Source: Roseateles sp. YR242 (GTDB lineage Bacteria > Pseudomonadota > Gammaproteobacteria > Burkholderiales > Burkholderiaceae_C). Taken from it: a stretch of 64,000 nt of DNA. Shown one piece after another: positions 1 through 8,930 of this stretch. The notes under the pieces were generated by a model that was not told where the DNA came from, searched no databases, and worked only from the letters and a program-made list of their open reading frames with translations. The stretch's first letter is position 1. Each line of letters opens with the position of its first letter. The position numbers and the translations under genes are program-made. The DNA lies in assembly GCF_900109745.1 (NCBI RefSeq), contig NZ_FOAV01000002.1:1-64000 (forward strand), given 5' to 3'.

Positions 1-98
1 CAGAGGGCCGGCGCCGGGCCGCTCCCAAGGCGGCCCTTCTGCCCCCTCGGGGGGCGGGCTGGACGCGCCCGAGGCGCGGCCAGCGGGGGCCAACATCC

Positions 99-173
99 TG
101 GTGGCCCCACCAGGAATCGAACCTGGATCTGCCCCTTAGGAGGGGGCTGTGCTATCCATTGAACCATAGGGCC
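99..173 (-). tRNA. tRNA-Arg (anticodon CCT)
   Basis: Read on the minus strand, the gene begins GGCCCTA and ends TGGGGCC-A-CCA. The 7-bp acceptor stem pairs with one T-G wobble, and the CCA is encoded. The anticodon stem-loop carries CCT flanked by T and AA, and the T arm CCAGG-TTCGATT-CCTGG is perfect. The length is 75 nt. CCT reads the rare arginine codon AGG. Nothing else is visible in bases 1-98. Confidence 0.96.
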
Positions 174-283
174 ACGCGGGCGCCATTGTGCCTCAAGCGG
201 CGTGCTTCTCAGGCCGATCTGATCAAGTACCTAAACCGGCCTGCCCAAGGCTCCGGCTCAGGGCGTCGCACCCAGCGCACTAC

Positions 284-631
284 TCAAGCCGGATGACGCA
301 ATACGATGGTCAGCAGGGCGGAGGCATCCTGCACCCCTGTCACGGCATGCACGATGCCGCCTTCCAGGTAGCAGAGCTGCCCGGCGCCGAGCCGCTGGCG
401 TTCTTCGCCGCCGTCCCGCTGGACGCTCAATTCGATCTCACCTTCCAGCACCTGTACGGTGATCTCGCCGTCCACCTTGTGGGGCGGCAGTGACTTGCCG
501 GCCGGCAGCACCAGCCGCATCACCTCCAGCCCATTGGACTTGAACAAAGCCGACGACGGGGTCTGGGCCAGTGCGGCGCCCAGGGGCGACACGTCGATCG
601 GTTGTGCAGGTGCAGCATGCGGCAAGGCCAT
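284..631 (-). CDS. small cupin-domain protein
   Basis: 115-residue single-domain cupin. The first metal-binding half-motif is seen in PPHKVDGEITVQVLEGE (His, Glu and a Gly-rich turn), and the second in YLEGGIVHAVTG. Such small cytosolic cupins are beta-barrels with varied and often unknown substrates, so no reaction is assigned. The open frame extends upstream to base 814, but the ATG at 631 is preceded by AGGAG at good spacing and the upstream residues do not look like protein, so 631 is chosen. It stands alone, between the tRNA and a 500-base non-coding stretch. Confidence 0.8.
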   Translation of the reverse strand: MALPHAAPAQPIDVSPLGAALAQTPSSALFKSNGLEVMRLVLPAGKSLPPHKVDGEITVQVLEGEIELSVQRDGGEERQRLGAGQLCYLEGGIVHAVTGVQDASALLTIVLRHPA

Positions 632-1133
632 GAAAAAGCTCCTGGAGTTTGTCTCCCGCCCATCATGGCACGCAACGGGCGCCCACCGGTCGCACCCTCG
701 TTGGGGCTCCAGGGAACCTCTACATAACTCCCGCCAGCCAAGGTGACCCTGATTCGGGATGGGACGCAAGGCGCAAACCGCAGCCATAGCGGCCGCTATG
801 GCGAGGATTTGCAACGCCGCGGACCGCCCGAAGCGGGGTCACATCGGCCGCGAGGAGTGATGCAGCGGTGCCCTAGTCCCGAACACGGCAGAACAAGTGG
901 CGAACAACCGAGGGGCCAACCGTAAATAGGGGGTAAAACGGCCCTTGACGCCAGGCCGGGATTTTGCCCCGGGCCTATACTGGCACAAGGCTGAAGTCCG
1001 CCTGAGCGAGGATTCGTTGACGCAATCGTGAACCCATCCGCCCAGGCCGCCCGGATTGCGCTATACCACTCGCATGAGCGCCGGGCAGGACGCTTGAACA
1101 GCCGAAGCTGTACACACAAGGATTTTTCGCATC
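632..1133. other. non-coding stretch upstream of the S41 protease
   Basis: About 500 bases without a credible gene. Short frames here have no ribosome site or recognisable product. Bases 717-728 read CCTCTACATAAC, close to the arms of the inverted repeat at 11673-11742. TATACT at 976-981 could be a -10 box, but the nearest TTGACG (944-949) is 26 bp away, too far for a normal promoter. AAGGA just before 1134 serves the protease gene. Confidence 0.5.
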
Positions 1134-2585
1134 ATGGGCGCCAAACTGAAAGTTGCGGGCTGGGTCGCTTTGGGAGCGATGGCCGGCGTATTGACCACGA
1201 TGCAGCTGCAGGCCAATGCGCGCAGCACGGCCGCTCCGCTGCCACTGGAAGAGTTGCAGCAACTGGCCGCGGTGTTCGGCATCGTCAAGTCCGACTATGT
1301 CGAACCGGTCGACGAGAAAAAGCTGATCAACGACGCCATCTCCGGCATGGTCTCCGGGCTGGACCCGCATTCCCAGTTCTTCGACAAGAAGAGCTTCAAG
1401 GAATTCCGCGAAAGCACCTCCGGCCGCTTCGTGGGGGTGGGCATCGAGATCGGCATGGAAGACGGCATGGTCAAGATCGTCTCGCCCATCGAAGGCTCCC
1501 CCGCCTTCCGGGCCGGCCTCAAGAGCGGTGACCTGATCAGCAAGATCGATGACACAGCCGTCAAGGGGCTGACCCTGGACCAGGCCGTCAAGCGCATGCG
1601 CGGCGAGCCCAATACCAAGGTCTCCCTGACCATCTTCCGCAAGTCGGAAAGCCGCTCCTTCCCCATCACCATCACCCGCGAGGAAATCCGCGTGCAGAGC
1701 GTGCGGGCGAAGATGGTGGAGCCGGGCTACGCCTGGCTGCGTGTGAGCCAGTTCCAGGACCGCACGGTCGATGACTTCACCCAGAAGCTGGCCGACCTGT
1801 ACAAGCAGGACCCCAAGATCAAGGGCGTTGTGCTGGACCTGCGCAATGACCCGGGCGGCCTGCTGGAGGGCGCCGTCGCCATCTCGGCAGCCTTCCTGCC
1901 CAAGGATGTGGAAGTGGTGTCCACCAACGGCCAGATGGCCGAATCCAAGTTCAGCTACAAGGCCAACCCGGAGTTCTATTCCCGCCGTGGCAGCGGAGAC
2001 CCGCTACGCAAGCTGCCGGACGCGCTGAAAAACGTGCCCCTGGTGGTGCTGGTGAATGAAGGCTCGGCCTCGGCCAGCGAAATCGTCGCGGGGGCGCTGC
2101 AGGACCACAAGCGCGCCACCATCATGGGCGCCCAGACCTTCGGCAAGGGCTCGGTCCAGACAGTGCGCCAGCTGGGCCCCGACACAGCCGTGAAGCTCAC
2201 CACCGCCCGCTACTACACCCCCAGCGGTCGCTCCATCCAGGCCATGGGCATCGTGCCGGACGTGCCGGTGGATGAAACGGCCGAGGGCAATGTCTTCGCC
2301 GAGCTTCGCATGCGCGAAGCCGACCTGGAAAAGCACCTGTCCGGCACTGACGAAAAGGCTGACGACGCCCGCGTGAAAGAGCTGGAAAAGCTGCGCGAAG
2401 AGCGCCGCCAGAAGCTGGAAGCGGAATATGCCAAGCGTGGTGAACCGCTGAAGCCGCTGCCCGAGTTCGGCAGCACGGAAGACTTCCCGTTGCTGCAGGC
2501 GCTGAACCAGCTCAAGGGCAAGCCGGTGGCCATCTCCAAGACGGCGGTGGAACGCAAGGCGGAAGCCAAGACGTCCAAGGAATAA
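1134..2585 (+). CDS. ctpA: S41-family C-terminal processing peptidase
   Basis: 483-residue periplasmic serine protease of the CtpA/Prc type. It begins with an uncleaved-anchor or signal-like segment (residues 5-25). A PDZ domain around residues 95-180 follows; it captures substrate C-termini, and its GVGIEI and AGLKSGDLI stretches are typical. The protease core carries the Ser in GSASASEIVAGAL and the Lys in QTFGKGSVQ, the family's Ser/Lys dyad. A Lys/Glu-rich tail ends the protein. The ATG at 1134 has AAGGA about 10 bases upstream. In Burkholderiales this gene usually sits beside an EnvC-like amidase activator and a MoeB/HesA gene. Only the latter neighbour is present here, 70 bp downstream and beyond a terminator. 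It is likely involved in turnover of envelope proteins or peptidoglycan hydrolases. Confidence 0.95.
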   Translation: MGAKLKVAGWVALGAMAGVLTTMQLQANARSTAAPLPLEELQQLAAVFGIVKSDYVEPVDEKKLINDAISGMVSGLDPHSQFFDKKSFKEFRESTSGRFVGVGIEIGMEDGMVKIVSPIEGSPAFRAGLKSGDLISKIDDTAVKGLTLDQAVKRMRGEPNTKVSLTIFRKSESRSFPITITREEIRVQSVRAKMVEPGYAWLRVSQFQDRTVDDFTQKLADLYKQDPKIKGVVLDLRNDPGGLLEGAVAISAAFLPKDVEVVSTNGQMAESKFSYKANPEFYSRRGSGDPLRKLPDALKNVPLVVLVNEGSASASEIVAGALQDHKRATIMGAQTFGKGSVQTVRQLGPDTAVKLTTARYYTPSGRSIQAMGIVPDVPVDETAEGNVFAELRMREADLEKHLSGTDEKADDARVKELEKLREERRQKLEAEYAKRGEPLKPLPEFGSTEDFPLLQALNQLKGKPVAISKTAVERKAEAKTSKE

Positions 2586-2602
2586 GTTCTGCGGAACGAC
2601 AC

Positions 2603-2626
2603 AAGGCCCTTCGGGGCCTTTTTTTT
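2603..2626 (+). terminator. Rho-independent terminator after ctpA
   Basis: AAGGCCC-TTCG-GGGCCTT forms a perfect 7-bp stem with a stable TTCG tetraloop and is followed directly by a T tract. It lies 17 bases after the ctpA stop and ahead of the next gene, so it ends the ctpA transcript. Confidence 0.93.
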
Positions 2627-2655
2627 CGTCCGTCTGGCGGCGCTATGCTTGCCGC

Positions 2656-3474
2656 ATGAATGACGAGCAACTGCTGCGCTATTCGCGTCACATCCTGCTG
2701 GACGACATCGGCATCGATGGCCAGCAGCGATGGCTGGATGCCCATGCGCTGGTGATTGGTGCCGGTGGCCTGGGTTCGCCGGTGGCCCTGTACCTGGGCA
2801 CGGCCGGCGTCGGCCGCATCACGCTGATCGACCATGACCGGGTGGACCTGACCAACCTGCAGCGCCAGATCGTCCATAGCCTGGACCGGCTGGACCAGCC
2901 CAAGGCCGTCTCAGCCGCCGCCGGCATCGCCGCCATCAACCCGGAGCCCCGGGTACGGCCGCTGATCGCCCGGGCCGATGCAGCCCTGCTGGACGAACTG
3001 GTGCCCCAGGCCGATGTGGTGCTTGACTGCAGCGACAACTTTCAGACCCGTCACCTGGTCAATGCGGCCTGCGTGCGCCATGGCAAGCCGCTGGTCTCGG
3101 GCGCGGCGTTGGGCTTTGATGCCCAGCTCAGCGTCTATGACAGCCGGGGCGGCCGCTTCCCCTGCTACGCCTGCGTGTTCCCGGCGGACCAGCCGCCGCC
3201 GGAGCAGCGCTGCGCCGTCATGGGGGTGCTGGCCCCCCTGGTGGGCATCATCGGCAGCATGCAGGCCGCCGAAGCACTCAAGCTGCTGGCCGGCATGGGC
3301 AGCGCCCTGCCAGGACGCCTGCTGATGCTGGACGGCCGGCGCATGGAATGGACCGATCTGCAGGTGATGCGCGATCCGCACTGCGCCTGCTGTGGCGCAC
3401 CCGTGCCTCTGCCCCCTTCCACGCCTGCTCCCACGCCCGCCTCCACACCCCCATCCCCGTCCACCGCGCAATAA
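2656..3474 (+). CDS. moeB: MoeB/ThiF/HesA-family adenylyltransferase
   Basis: 272-residue E1-like enzyme. Family members use ATP to adenylate the C-terminal Gly of a small sulfur carrier (MoaD or ThiS) for molybdopterin or thiamine synthesis. The sequence shows the N-terminal helix ending in RYSRHILL, the nucleotide-binding loop VIGAGGLGSPVALYLG (residues 32-47), the DLTNLQRQ stretch, a DCSDNF motif, and two zinc-site cysteine pairs (CYAC near residue 173, CACC near residue 243). EQRCAVMGVLAPLVG is the usual second-cysteine region. The last 30 residues are a Pro/Thr/Ser tail without family counterpart. MoeB and ThiF cannot be told apart by eye. MoeB is preferred because HesA/MoeB genes commonly follow ctpA in this order. 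Confidence 0.88.
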   Translation: MNDEQLLRYSRHILLDDIGIDGQQRWLDAHALVIGAGGLGSPVALYLGTAGVGRITLIDHDRVDLTNLQRQIVHSLDRLDQPKAVSAAAGIAAINPEPRVRPLIARADAALLDELVPQADVVLDCSDNFQTRHLVNAACVRHGKPLVSGAALGFDAQLSVYDSRGGRFPCYACVFPADQPPPEQRCAVMGVLAPLVGIIGSMQAAEALKLLAGMGSALPGRLLMLDGRRMEWTDLQVMRDPHCACCGAPVPLPPSTPAPTPASTPPSPSTAQ

Positions 3475-3556
3475 AAGAACGGCACCAGCACCCGCTCCGC
3501 CTCAGGACGAACAGAAATTAAGTGCAGACGCCCGTAAGCTCTCGGGCCACCGGATC

Positions 3557-4444
3557 ATGATCAAAACCGACAAGCTCACCGCCCGCAACTTCCCCACCGC
3601 CCAGGAGGAAGCCCAACAGGCCAATGCCTTCGACGACAACCCGCCGGACGCCTTCCGGCTGGCCTTCGCCGACACGGACTTCCTGGTTCGCCCGGAACTG
3701 CGCCCGGTGCGCATGCAGCTGGAGTTGCTCAAACCGGAGCTGATCCAGCAGGAGCTGGACATCCAGTCCACCGTGGTGATCTTCGGCAGCGCCCGCATCC
3801 CGGACCGCGCGTCCGCCCAGGCGGCCGTGGACGCCGCCCGTGGTGCCAACGACAACGTGGCCCTGCAACGCGCCGAACGGCGCCTGCTGATGAGCGGCTT
3901 CTATGAAGAAGCGCGGCGCTTCGCCTACCTCATCACCGAACACACCCGCGACCACGCCCACCCGCTGTATGTGGTGACCGGCGGCGGCCCCGGCATCATG
4001 GAAGCCGGTAACCGTGGTGCCCACGAGGCCGGTGGCCGCAGCATCGGCTTGAACATCGTGCTGCCGCACGAGCAGCGACCCAACCAGTACGTCACGCCGG
4101 AACTGTGCTTCCGCTTCCACTACTTCGCGCTGCGCAAGATGCATTTCCTGATGCGTTCGGTGGCGCTGGCGGCGTTCCCCGGCGGCTTCGGCACCCTGGA
4201 CGAGCTGTTCGAGACACTCACCCTCATTCAGACCGGCAAGTGCCGTCGCCGCCCCATTCTGCTGTTCGGCAAGGATTTCTGGTCGCGCCTGATTGACTTC
4301 GACCTGTTGCTGGACACCGGCATGATCAGCCCCGGCGACGAACAACTCTTCCATTACGTTGAAACCGCCGATGAGGCATGGGCCTTGCTGAAGAAGGAAT
4401 ACGACATCGGCCAGCCCGCCACCACCGGCTCCCTCCAGGAGTGA
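3557..4444 (+). CDS. LOG-family (TIGR00730-type) nucleotide phosphoribohydrolase-like protein
   Basis: 295-residue Rossmann-fold protein of the LOG family, once misnamed lysine decarboxylases. Diagnostic motifs are VIFGSARIP (residues ~75-83), VTGGGPGIMEAGNRGA (~142-157) and PGGFGTLDELFETLT (~208-222), the PGGxGTxxE signature. Family members hydrolyse nucleoside 5'-monophosphates to base and ribose 5-phosphate. The long N-terminal extension (~70 residues) puts it in the larger bacterial subgroup of unknown physiology. The open frame reaches back into moeB, but the ATG at 3557 is the first plausible start. It lies 5 bp before the arginase gene, with AGGAG overlapping its stop, so the two are probably co-transcribed. 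Confidence 0.88.
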   Translation: MIKTDKLTARNFPTAQEEAQQANAFDDNPPDAFRLAFADTDFLVRPELRPVRMQLELLKPELIQQELDIQSTVVIFGSARIPDRASAQAAVDAARGANDNVALQRAERRLLMSGFYEEARRFAYLITEHTRDHAHPLYVVTGGGPGIMEAGNRGAHEAGGRSIGLNIVLPHEQRPNQYVTPELCFRFHYFALRKMHFLMRSVALAAFPGGFGTLDELFETLTLIQTGKCRRRPILLFGKDFWSRLIDFDLLLDTGMISPGDEQLFHYVETADEAWALLKKEYDIGQPATTGSLQE

Positions 4445-4449
4445 TCACT

Positions 4450-5382
4450 ATGAGCAGCACCCACCAAGTCAGCCTGATCGGCGCCCCCACCGACGTCGGC
4501 GCCGGTGCCCGCGGCGCCAGCATGGGCCCGGAGGCCCTGCGTGTGGCCGGCCTGGCGCAGGCCCTGCGCAGCCACGGCGTGGAGGTGCTGGACCGTGGCA
4601 ACCTGCAGGGCCCGTCCAATCCCTGGACCGACCCGGTGGACGGTTACCGCCACCTGGAGGAAGTGACCGCCTGGAATGAGGCCGTGCATGACGCGGTTCA
4701 CGGCGAGCTCGCCGCCGGCCGCATGCCCATCCTGCTGGGTGGCGACCATTGCCTGGGCCTGGGCTCCATCTCGGCCGTGGCGCGCCACTGCCGAACCGCC
4801 GGCAAGAAGCTCCGCGTGCTGTGGCTGGATGCGCATGCCGACTTCAACACCAGCCTGCTGACCCCCAGCGGCAACATCCACGGCATGCCGGTGGCCTGCC
4901 TGTGCGGCTACGGCCCGAAGGAGCTGGTCGAGATCGGCGGGCATGTGCCGGCCATCGACCCCAAGTGGATCCGCCAGATCGGCATCCGCAGCGTGGACCC
5001 CGGCGAAAAGCGCTTTGTGCACGAGGTGGGCCTGGAAGTTTTCGACATGCGCTACATCGACGAGATGGGCATGCGCCACACGATGGAACTGGCCCTGGCC
5101 ACGATGGATGCCAACACCCATCTGCATGTGAGCTTCGACGTAGACTTCCTGGACCCGGACGTGGCCCCCGGCGTGGGCACCACCATCCCGGGCGGCCCCA
5201 CCTACCGCGAGGCGCAGCTCTGCATGGAAATGATCGCGGACACGGGGCGGCTGGGCTCGCTGGACGTGATGGAACTGAACCCGGCGCTGGATGTGCGCAA
5301 CAAGACGGCGCTGGTGGCGGTGGACCTGATCGAATCGCTGTTCGGCAAGTCCACGCTGATGCGCAAGACTGGCGGCAAATAA
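4450..5382 (+). CDS. rocF: arginase
   Basis: 310-residue ureohydrolase that hydrolyses arginine to ornithine and urea. The binuclear Mn ligands are visible in order: GGDHCLG (His, near residue 101), DAHADFN (near 126-132) and SFDVDFLDP (near 232-240). The early LIGAPTDVGAGARGASMGP stretch and the length fit bacterial and eukaryotic arginases better than agmatinase or formimidoylglutamase. Its position outside the hut cluster and the complete HutF/HutG route there also argue against HutG-type formimidoylglutamase. The ATG at 4450 follows AGGAG, which spans the LOG gene's stop. Downstream, 5383-5469 holds short GGCCCGTCC-type direct repeats. Confidence 0.92.
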   Translation: MSSTHQVSLIGAPTDVGAGARGASMGPEALRVAGLAQALRSHGVEVLDRGNLQGPSNPWTDPVDGYRHLEEVTAWNEAVHDAVHGELAAGRMPILLGGDHCLGLGSISAVARHCRTAGKKLRVLWLDAHADFNTSLLTPSGNIHGMPVACLCGYGPKELVEIGGHVPAIDPKWIRQIGIRSVDPGEKRFVHEVGLEVFDMRYIDEMGMRHTMELALATMDANTHLHVSFDVDFLDPDVAPGVGTTIPGGPTYREAQLCMEMIADTGRLGSLDVMELNPALDVRNKTALVAVDLIESLFGKSTLMRKTGGK

Positions 5383-5469
5383 CCGGCGCTCGTCAGGCCC
5401 GCCAGGCCCGTCCGGCCCGTCCGGCCCGTCAGACGGTCCAGGCGCTTCAGGCGCTTCAGCACGGGTCGT

Positions 5470-6453
5470 TCACACGCTGGCTGCGGGCGACTGCATCAGC
5501 CGCACCAGCGCATGCATGACGCGGTTGGCTGGTGTGGCCACCCCCAGCTGCTGCCCACGCCGCACCAGGTAGCCGTTGAGGTGGTCGATCTCGGTCGGTT
5601 TGCCGCGCTTGAGATCCTGCGCCGTGGAGGACACCTGCCCCGGCATGGTCTCCGCGATCTTGCGCACGGCGGCGCGGACATCCCCCGCCACCTCCACGCC
5701 GTCGGCACGAGCCACCGCCAGCCCTTCAGCCACCAGGTCGTCCAGCACCTCCCACACGCCCTCCCCTTGCACGAGTTGCCCGTAGGACTGCTGGGTGACG
5801 GCGGACATGGCGTTGTAGGCGCAGTTGATCAGCAGCTTGGCCCACAATGCGCCCCGCGCGTTCTCCGAGACATCGGTGGGCACACCGGCATGGATGAAGG
5901 CCTGCGCCGTGCGCTCCGCCCCCTGGGCGGGCTCGATCACCAGCTCACCACGGCCATAGTGCTTCACATGGCCCGGGCCCACCATGCCGGTGGCCACGTA
6001 GACCACGGCGGCGGAGACGGGCTGCACCAGCAGCTCGCGCAGGCGGTCGGCGTTGTCCACGCCGTTTTGCATCGACAGCAGCAAGGTGTCCGCCGCCAGG
6101 TAGGGCTGCAACTGGCGGGCGGCGTCGGCGGTATCGGTGGACTTGACGCAGAACAGCACCAGGTCCGCCCCCTGAGCGGCCGAGGCCTCCGTGGCGGCCT
6201 CCACGCGCACCTGTTCATCAAAGGTGGCCGTCTCCATGCGCAGGCCGTCGCGCTGGATGGCCGCGACATGCTGGGGCCGGCCGATCAGCACGACCTCATG
6301 CCCCGCACGGGCCATCACGCCGCCGAAATAGCAACCCACGGCGCCCGCACCCATGACGGCGATGCGCAGGCGGCTGGCGGTGGGTGTGGTCGGGACAGGC
6401 GTGGCGGGCTTGGGAGCAGCGGGCGTGACGGGCGAAGCAGGCGAGGCGGCCAT
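5470..6453 (-). CDS. panE: ketopantoate reductase family protein (2-dehydropantoate 2-reductase)
   Basis: 327-residue NADPH-dependent reductase-fold protein. The dinucleotide motif VMGAGAVGCYFGGVMARAGH starts near residue 33. SMQNGVDN and the lysine-containing LWAKLLINCAYN helix match the catalytic Lys/Asn region of ApbA/PanE enzymes, which reduce ketopantoate to pantoate for coenzyme A synthesis. A Pro/Ala/Thr-rich stretch of about 28 residues precedes the Rossmann fold. The ATG at 6453 is backed by AAGGAG about 7 bases upstream, so longer forms are not favoured. Several paralogues per genome are common and not all make pantoate, so the exact substrate is uncertain. Confidence 0.85.
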   Translation of the reverse strand: MAASPASPVTPAAPKPATPVPTTPTASRLRIAVMGAGAVGCYFGGVMARAGHEVVLIGRPQHVAAIQRDGLRMETATFDEQVRVEAATEASAAQGADLVLFCVKSTDTADAARQLQPYLAADTLLLSMQNGVDNADRLRELLVQPVSAAVVYVATGMVGPGHVKHYGRGELVIEPAQGAERTAQAFIHAGVPTDVSENARGALWAKLLINCAYNAMSAVTQQSYGQLVQGEGVWEVLDDLVAEGLAVARADGVEVAGDVRAAVRKIAETMPGQVSSTAQDLKRGKPTEIDHLNGYLVRRGQQLGVATPANRVMHALVRLMQSPAASV

Positions 6454-6633
6454 GGGGAGGTCTCCTTGTAGGCAGGCGGTCAGGACATACGACCCGCATG
6501 TTAGGTCGTCCCAAGGACGCCCGCCGCGGCCGCAACACCTGTCCCTGCTCAGATATCCGCAGCGCAGCGCACAGCAGCGCACAGCAGCGCGGAGCACCGC
6601 GCAACGTCGTGCGGCAGCCCTGACCGCTCAGGC

Positions 6634-7473
6634 TCAAGCGGCGCTGACGATCCAGCCTTCCAGCGGGTCCGCATCCTTGGGCATGCCGTAGTCCGGCTGG
6701 GTCGAGGCCCAGGCCGCCTGCATCAGGCACAGCACGGCATCCAGCTTGTCTCCGCTGGCGTCATCGGCCAGTTCGTCCCGCTGAGCATGGCTGAGCTTGA
6801 GCCGCAGGCCCAGGCGGCTGCGGCCCTGTTCCAGCGCGTCGATCATGTCCTTGCGAGCGATCAGACGCTCGGGTGTCTGGCGCGCCTTGTCGTCACTCTT
6901 GTAGCTGCGGTTGCCGATCAGCTCGCGCGCCAGCAGGCCGGGATAGGCCTCCAACGCCACCCGCGCCGGATCCCCCGCGTGCAGGCCCGGCAGGCTCACA
7001 CCCGCCGCCACCAGAGGTGGCACACCGGCATGCATCATGTAGGCGACAGGCGGGTTCACCCACTTCATGCTGGGCGATGCGCCTGCCGGCCCGTCACAGG
7101 CGCGGTGAGCAAACTTGCTTCCCACCGGGCGCGCGGCGCAGAAGGCCGCGAAGGTCTCCCGGATCTCCGCACGGGTCAGCGAGGCGTAGTGCGCCATCAG
7201 CGGTGCCCAGGCTGTGGGCCAGCCCAGCGTCTCTACCAGCTCGCGCGAAAGGCTGAACGGCAGATCAAAACCGCCGAGCCAACCGCCACCGGGCACTACA
7301 GGCTCGCGCAGCCATTCTTCATAGGCCGCCAAGGATTCCAGCCCGCGTTGCGTTTCCAGGCGGACCACGGCGCCTTGCCGTTGGCCGAAGGCCAGGCGGA
7401 TGGGTTTTCGGCGGGTGGGCGCGCTGGAGAAATCCACGCCCACGAGGGTCTTGATGACAGATGGCGAACTCAT
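6634..7473 (-). CDS. DUF429 domain-containing protein
   Basis: 279-residue protein beginning TLVGVDFSSAPTRRKPI, the acidic-residue beta-strand start of the DUF429 family, which has an RNase H-like fold by family knowledge. GGFDLPFSLSRELVE and the C-terminal DKLDAVLCLMQAAWA helix are also family features; the Asp residues are candidates for metal binding. No biochemical role is established for this branch. Its ATG overlaps the stop of the upstream histidine kinase by 4 bp (ATGA), so it is the third gene of the response regulator-kinase transcript. Whether it has a role in that signalling pathway is not known. Confidence 0.8.
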   Translation of the reverse strand: MSSPSVIKTLVGVDFSSAPTRRKPIRLAFGQRQGAVVRLETQRGLESLAAYEEWLREPVVPGGGWLGGFDLPFSLSRELVETLGWPTAWAPLMAHYASLTRAEIRETFAAFCAARPVGSKFAHRACDGPAGASPSMKWVNPPVAYMMHAGVPPLVAAGVSLPGLHAGDPARVALEAYPGLLARELIGNRSYKSDDKARQTPERLIARKDMIDALEQGRSRLGLRLKLSHAQRDELADDASGDKLDAVLCLMQAAWASTQPDYGMPKDADPLEGWIVSAA

Positions 7474-8930
7474 GTTTCCTTGAAAATCGGTGCCAGCGGG
7501 AGGTCCATGGTCACCACCGTGCCATGGGGCCGTGCCGCTGCCAGGGCCACGGTGCCACCGTGCAAGAGCACGATCTCACGCACGATGGCCAGGCCCAGCC
7601 CGGAGCCTTTGGCATCGGGCTGGGCCCGGTAGAAGCGCTCAAAGGCGCGCTCCCGGTCCGCCTCGGACATGCCTGGCCCATTGTCTTCCACCTGGATGCG
7701 CACCCACCCTTGCAGGCGCTGCACACGCAAGGTCACGGTGGCGCCAGCGCCCGCGTACTGGAAGGCGTTGTCCAGCAGGTTGAGCACCGCCTCACGCAGC
7801 AGCACGGGCCGGCCGAGGACCACGCCTTTGCTCTCGTTGTCATCGCCGCCCTCGATACCCAGGTCGATGTGGGCCGCCAGGGCCCGGGGCACCAGCTCCA
7901 GCGCCAGCGCCTTGCACAAGGCCGCCACCTGGACCTGTTCGAGCGGCAGCGTCGAGGCGCCTTCCGGCCCCGAGCGCGCCAGCGTCAGCAACTGGCTGAC
8001 CAGATGGGCACTGTGCAGGGCACTCTGGTGAACCTTCTGCAGCCGCGCCACCACCTCTGGATCCTGCACCGCCTGCAGGGCCAGTTCGGTCTGGCTGCGC
8101 AGACCGGCCAACGGGGTGCGCAACTGGTGCGCGGCGTCGTCAATGAAACGCCGCTGCGTGTCCATGCTCTTGCGCACCTTCAGCAGCAGCGCATTCACCG
8201 CTTCCGCCAGGCCACGAACCTCCACCGGCGCGATGTCCAGCTCAATGGCGGCCAGGTCCTCCGGATCACGGCCATCCACCTCCTTGCGCAGGGTCGTGAG
8301 CGGCGCCAGCCCGGCCTTGATGCCCACGCGAACCACCAGGGTCAGCAAGGCGGCAAGCAGCGACAGGGGCAACACGGTGTCCAGCAAGATGCCGCGCGCC
8401 AGTTCTCCGCTGCTGGCGCGCGAGCGGGCCACCTGCACCAGCAGGGCCTGCTCCGGCCCGTTCAACCCGCCCCCCATGCGCACGTAGAGGGCGGCCTGGC
8501 GCACGGGGATGCGCTTGTCCCCATCCCGCATCTCGCCGTCGTGGAACTCGGCCACGCCCCATTGATGCGTGGTGGTGGATGGGATGGGCGGGAGGTGCTG
8601 GTTGCCCAGGACGAATTTGCCGGGTGGGGAACTCACCATGTACATGAGACGGTCGCTCGCATCCGACTCGAGGATGTCCTGAGCGGCCCGCGGGAAGTCG
8701 ATCAGCAGGCCGGATTCCAGCGGCTGGATGCGACGCGACAGCGCACGCGTGGCGGTCGATAACGAGGCATCGATTTCGCGGTTGGCGTAGGACTGGGCAA
8801 GCTTGAAGGTGAAGATGCCTGCGGCGGCCCACAGCACGATCTGCGGAACGATGAGCCACAGGAACAGCTGGCGCTGCAGGGACAAGCCCCGCCGTCCGTG
8901 CTGCGTCTGCCCTTCGGACGCTCCCTTCAT
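7470..8930 (-). CDS. TctE-like sensor histidine kinase
   Basis: 486-residue membrane sensor kinase. It has an N-terminal transmembrane helix (~residues 22-45), a periplasmic 2CSK_N-type domain (SLQRQLFLWL start, ANREIDASL stretch), a second transmembrane helix (~178-200) and a HAMP-like linker. The dimerisation/phosphoacceptor helix has the H box DDAAHQLRTPLAGLRSQTE (His near residue 266). The ATPase domain shows LREAVLNLLDNAFQY (N box), VEDNGPGMS (G1) and GSGLGLAIVREI (G2). The N-terminal type is that of TctE, which senses tricarboxylates, but no tctCBA genes are near, so the signal is unknown. It overlaps the response regulator by ATGA and the DUF429 gene by ATGA. Confidence 0.93.
   Translation of the reverse strand: MKGASEGQTQHGRRGLSLQRQLFLWLIVPQIVLWAAAGIFTFKLAQSYANREIDASLSTATRALSRRIQPLESGLLIDFPRAAQDILESDASDRLMYMVSSPPGKFVLGNQHLPPIPSTTTHQWGVAEFHDGEMRDGDKRIPVRQAALYVRMGGGLNGPEQALLVQVARSRASSGELARGILLDTVLPLSLLAALLTLVVRVGIKAGLAPLTTLRKEVDGRDPEDLAAIELDIAPVEVRGLAEAVNALLLKVRKSMDTQRRFIDDAAHQLRTPLAGLRSQTELALQAVQDPEVVARLQKVHQSALHSAHLVSQLLTLARSGPEGASTLPLEQVQVAALCKALALELVPRALAAHIDLGIEGGDDNESKGVVLGRPVLLREAVLNLLDNAFQYAGAGATVTLRVQRLQGWVRIQVEDNGPGMSEADRERAFERFYRAQPDAKGSGLGLAIVREIVLLHGGTVALAAARPHGTVVTMDLPLAPIFKET

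Noticed and set aside
944-981. Promoter formed by TTGACG and TATACT upstream of ctpA
   Set aside because: The spacing is 26 bp, well outside the 16-19 bp that sigma-70 promoters need.
4450-5382. Treating the arginase as a HutG-type formimidoylglutamase
   Set aside because: A full HutF plus deformylase HutG route exists in the hut cluster, and the sequence fits arginase signatures.
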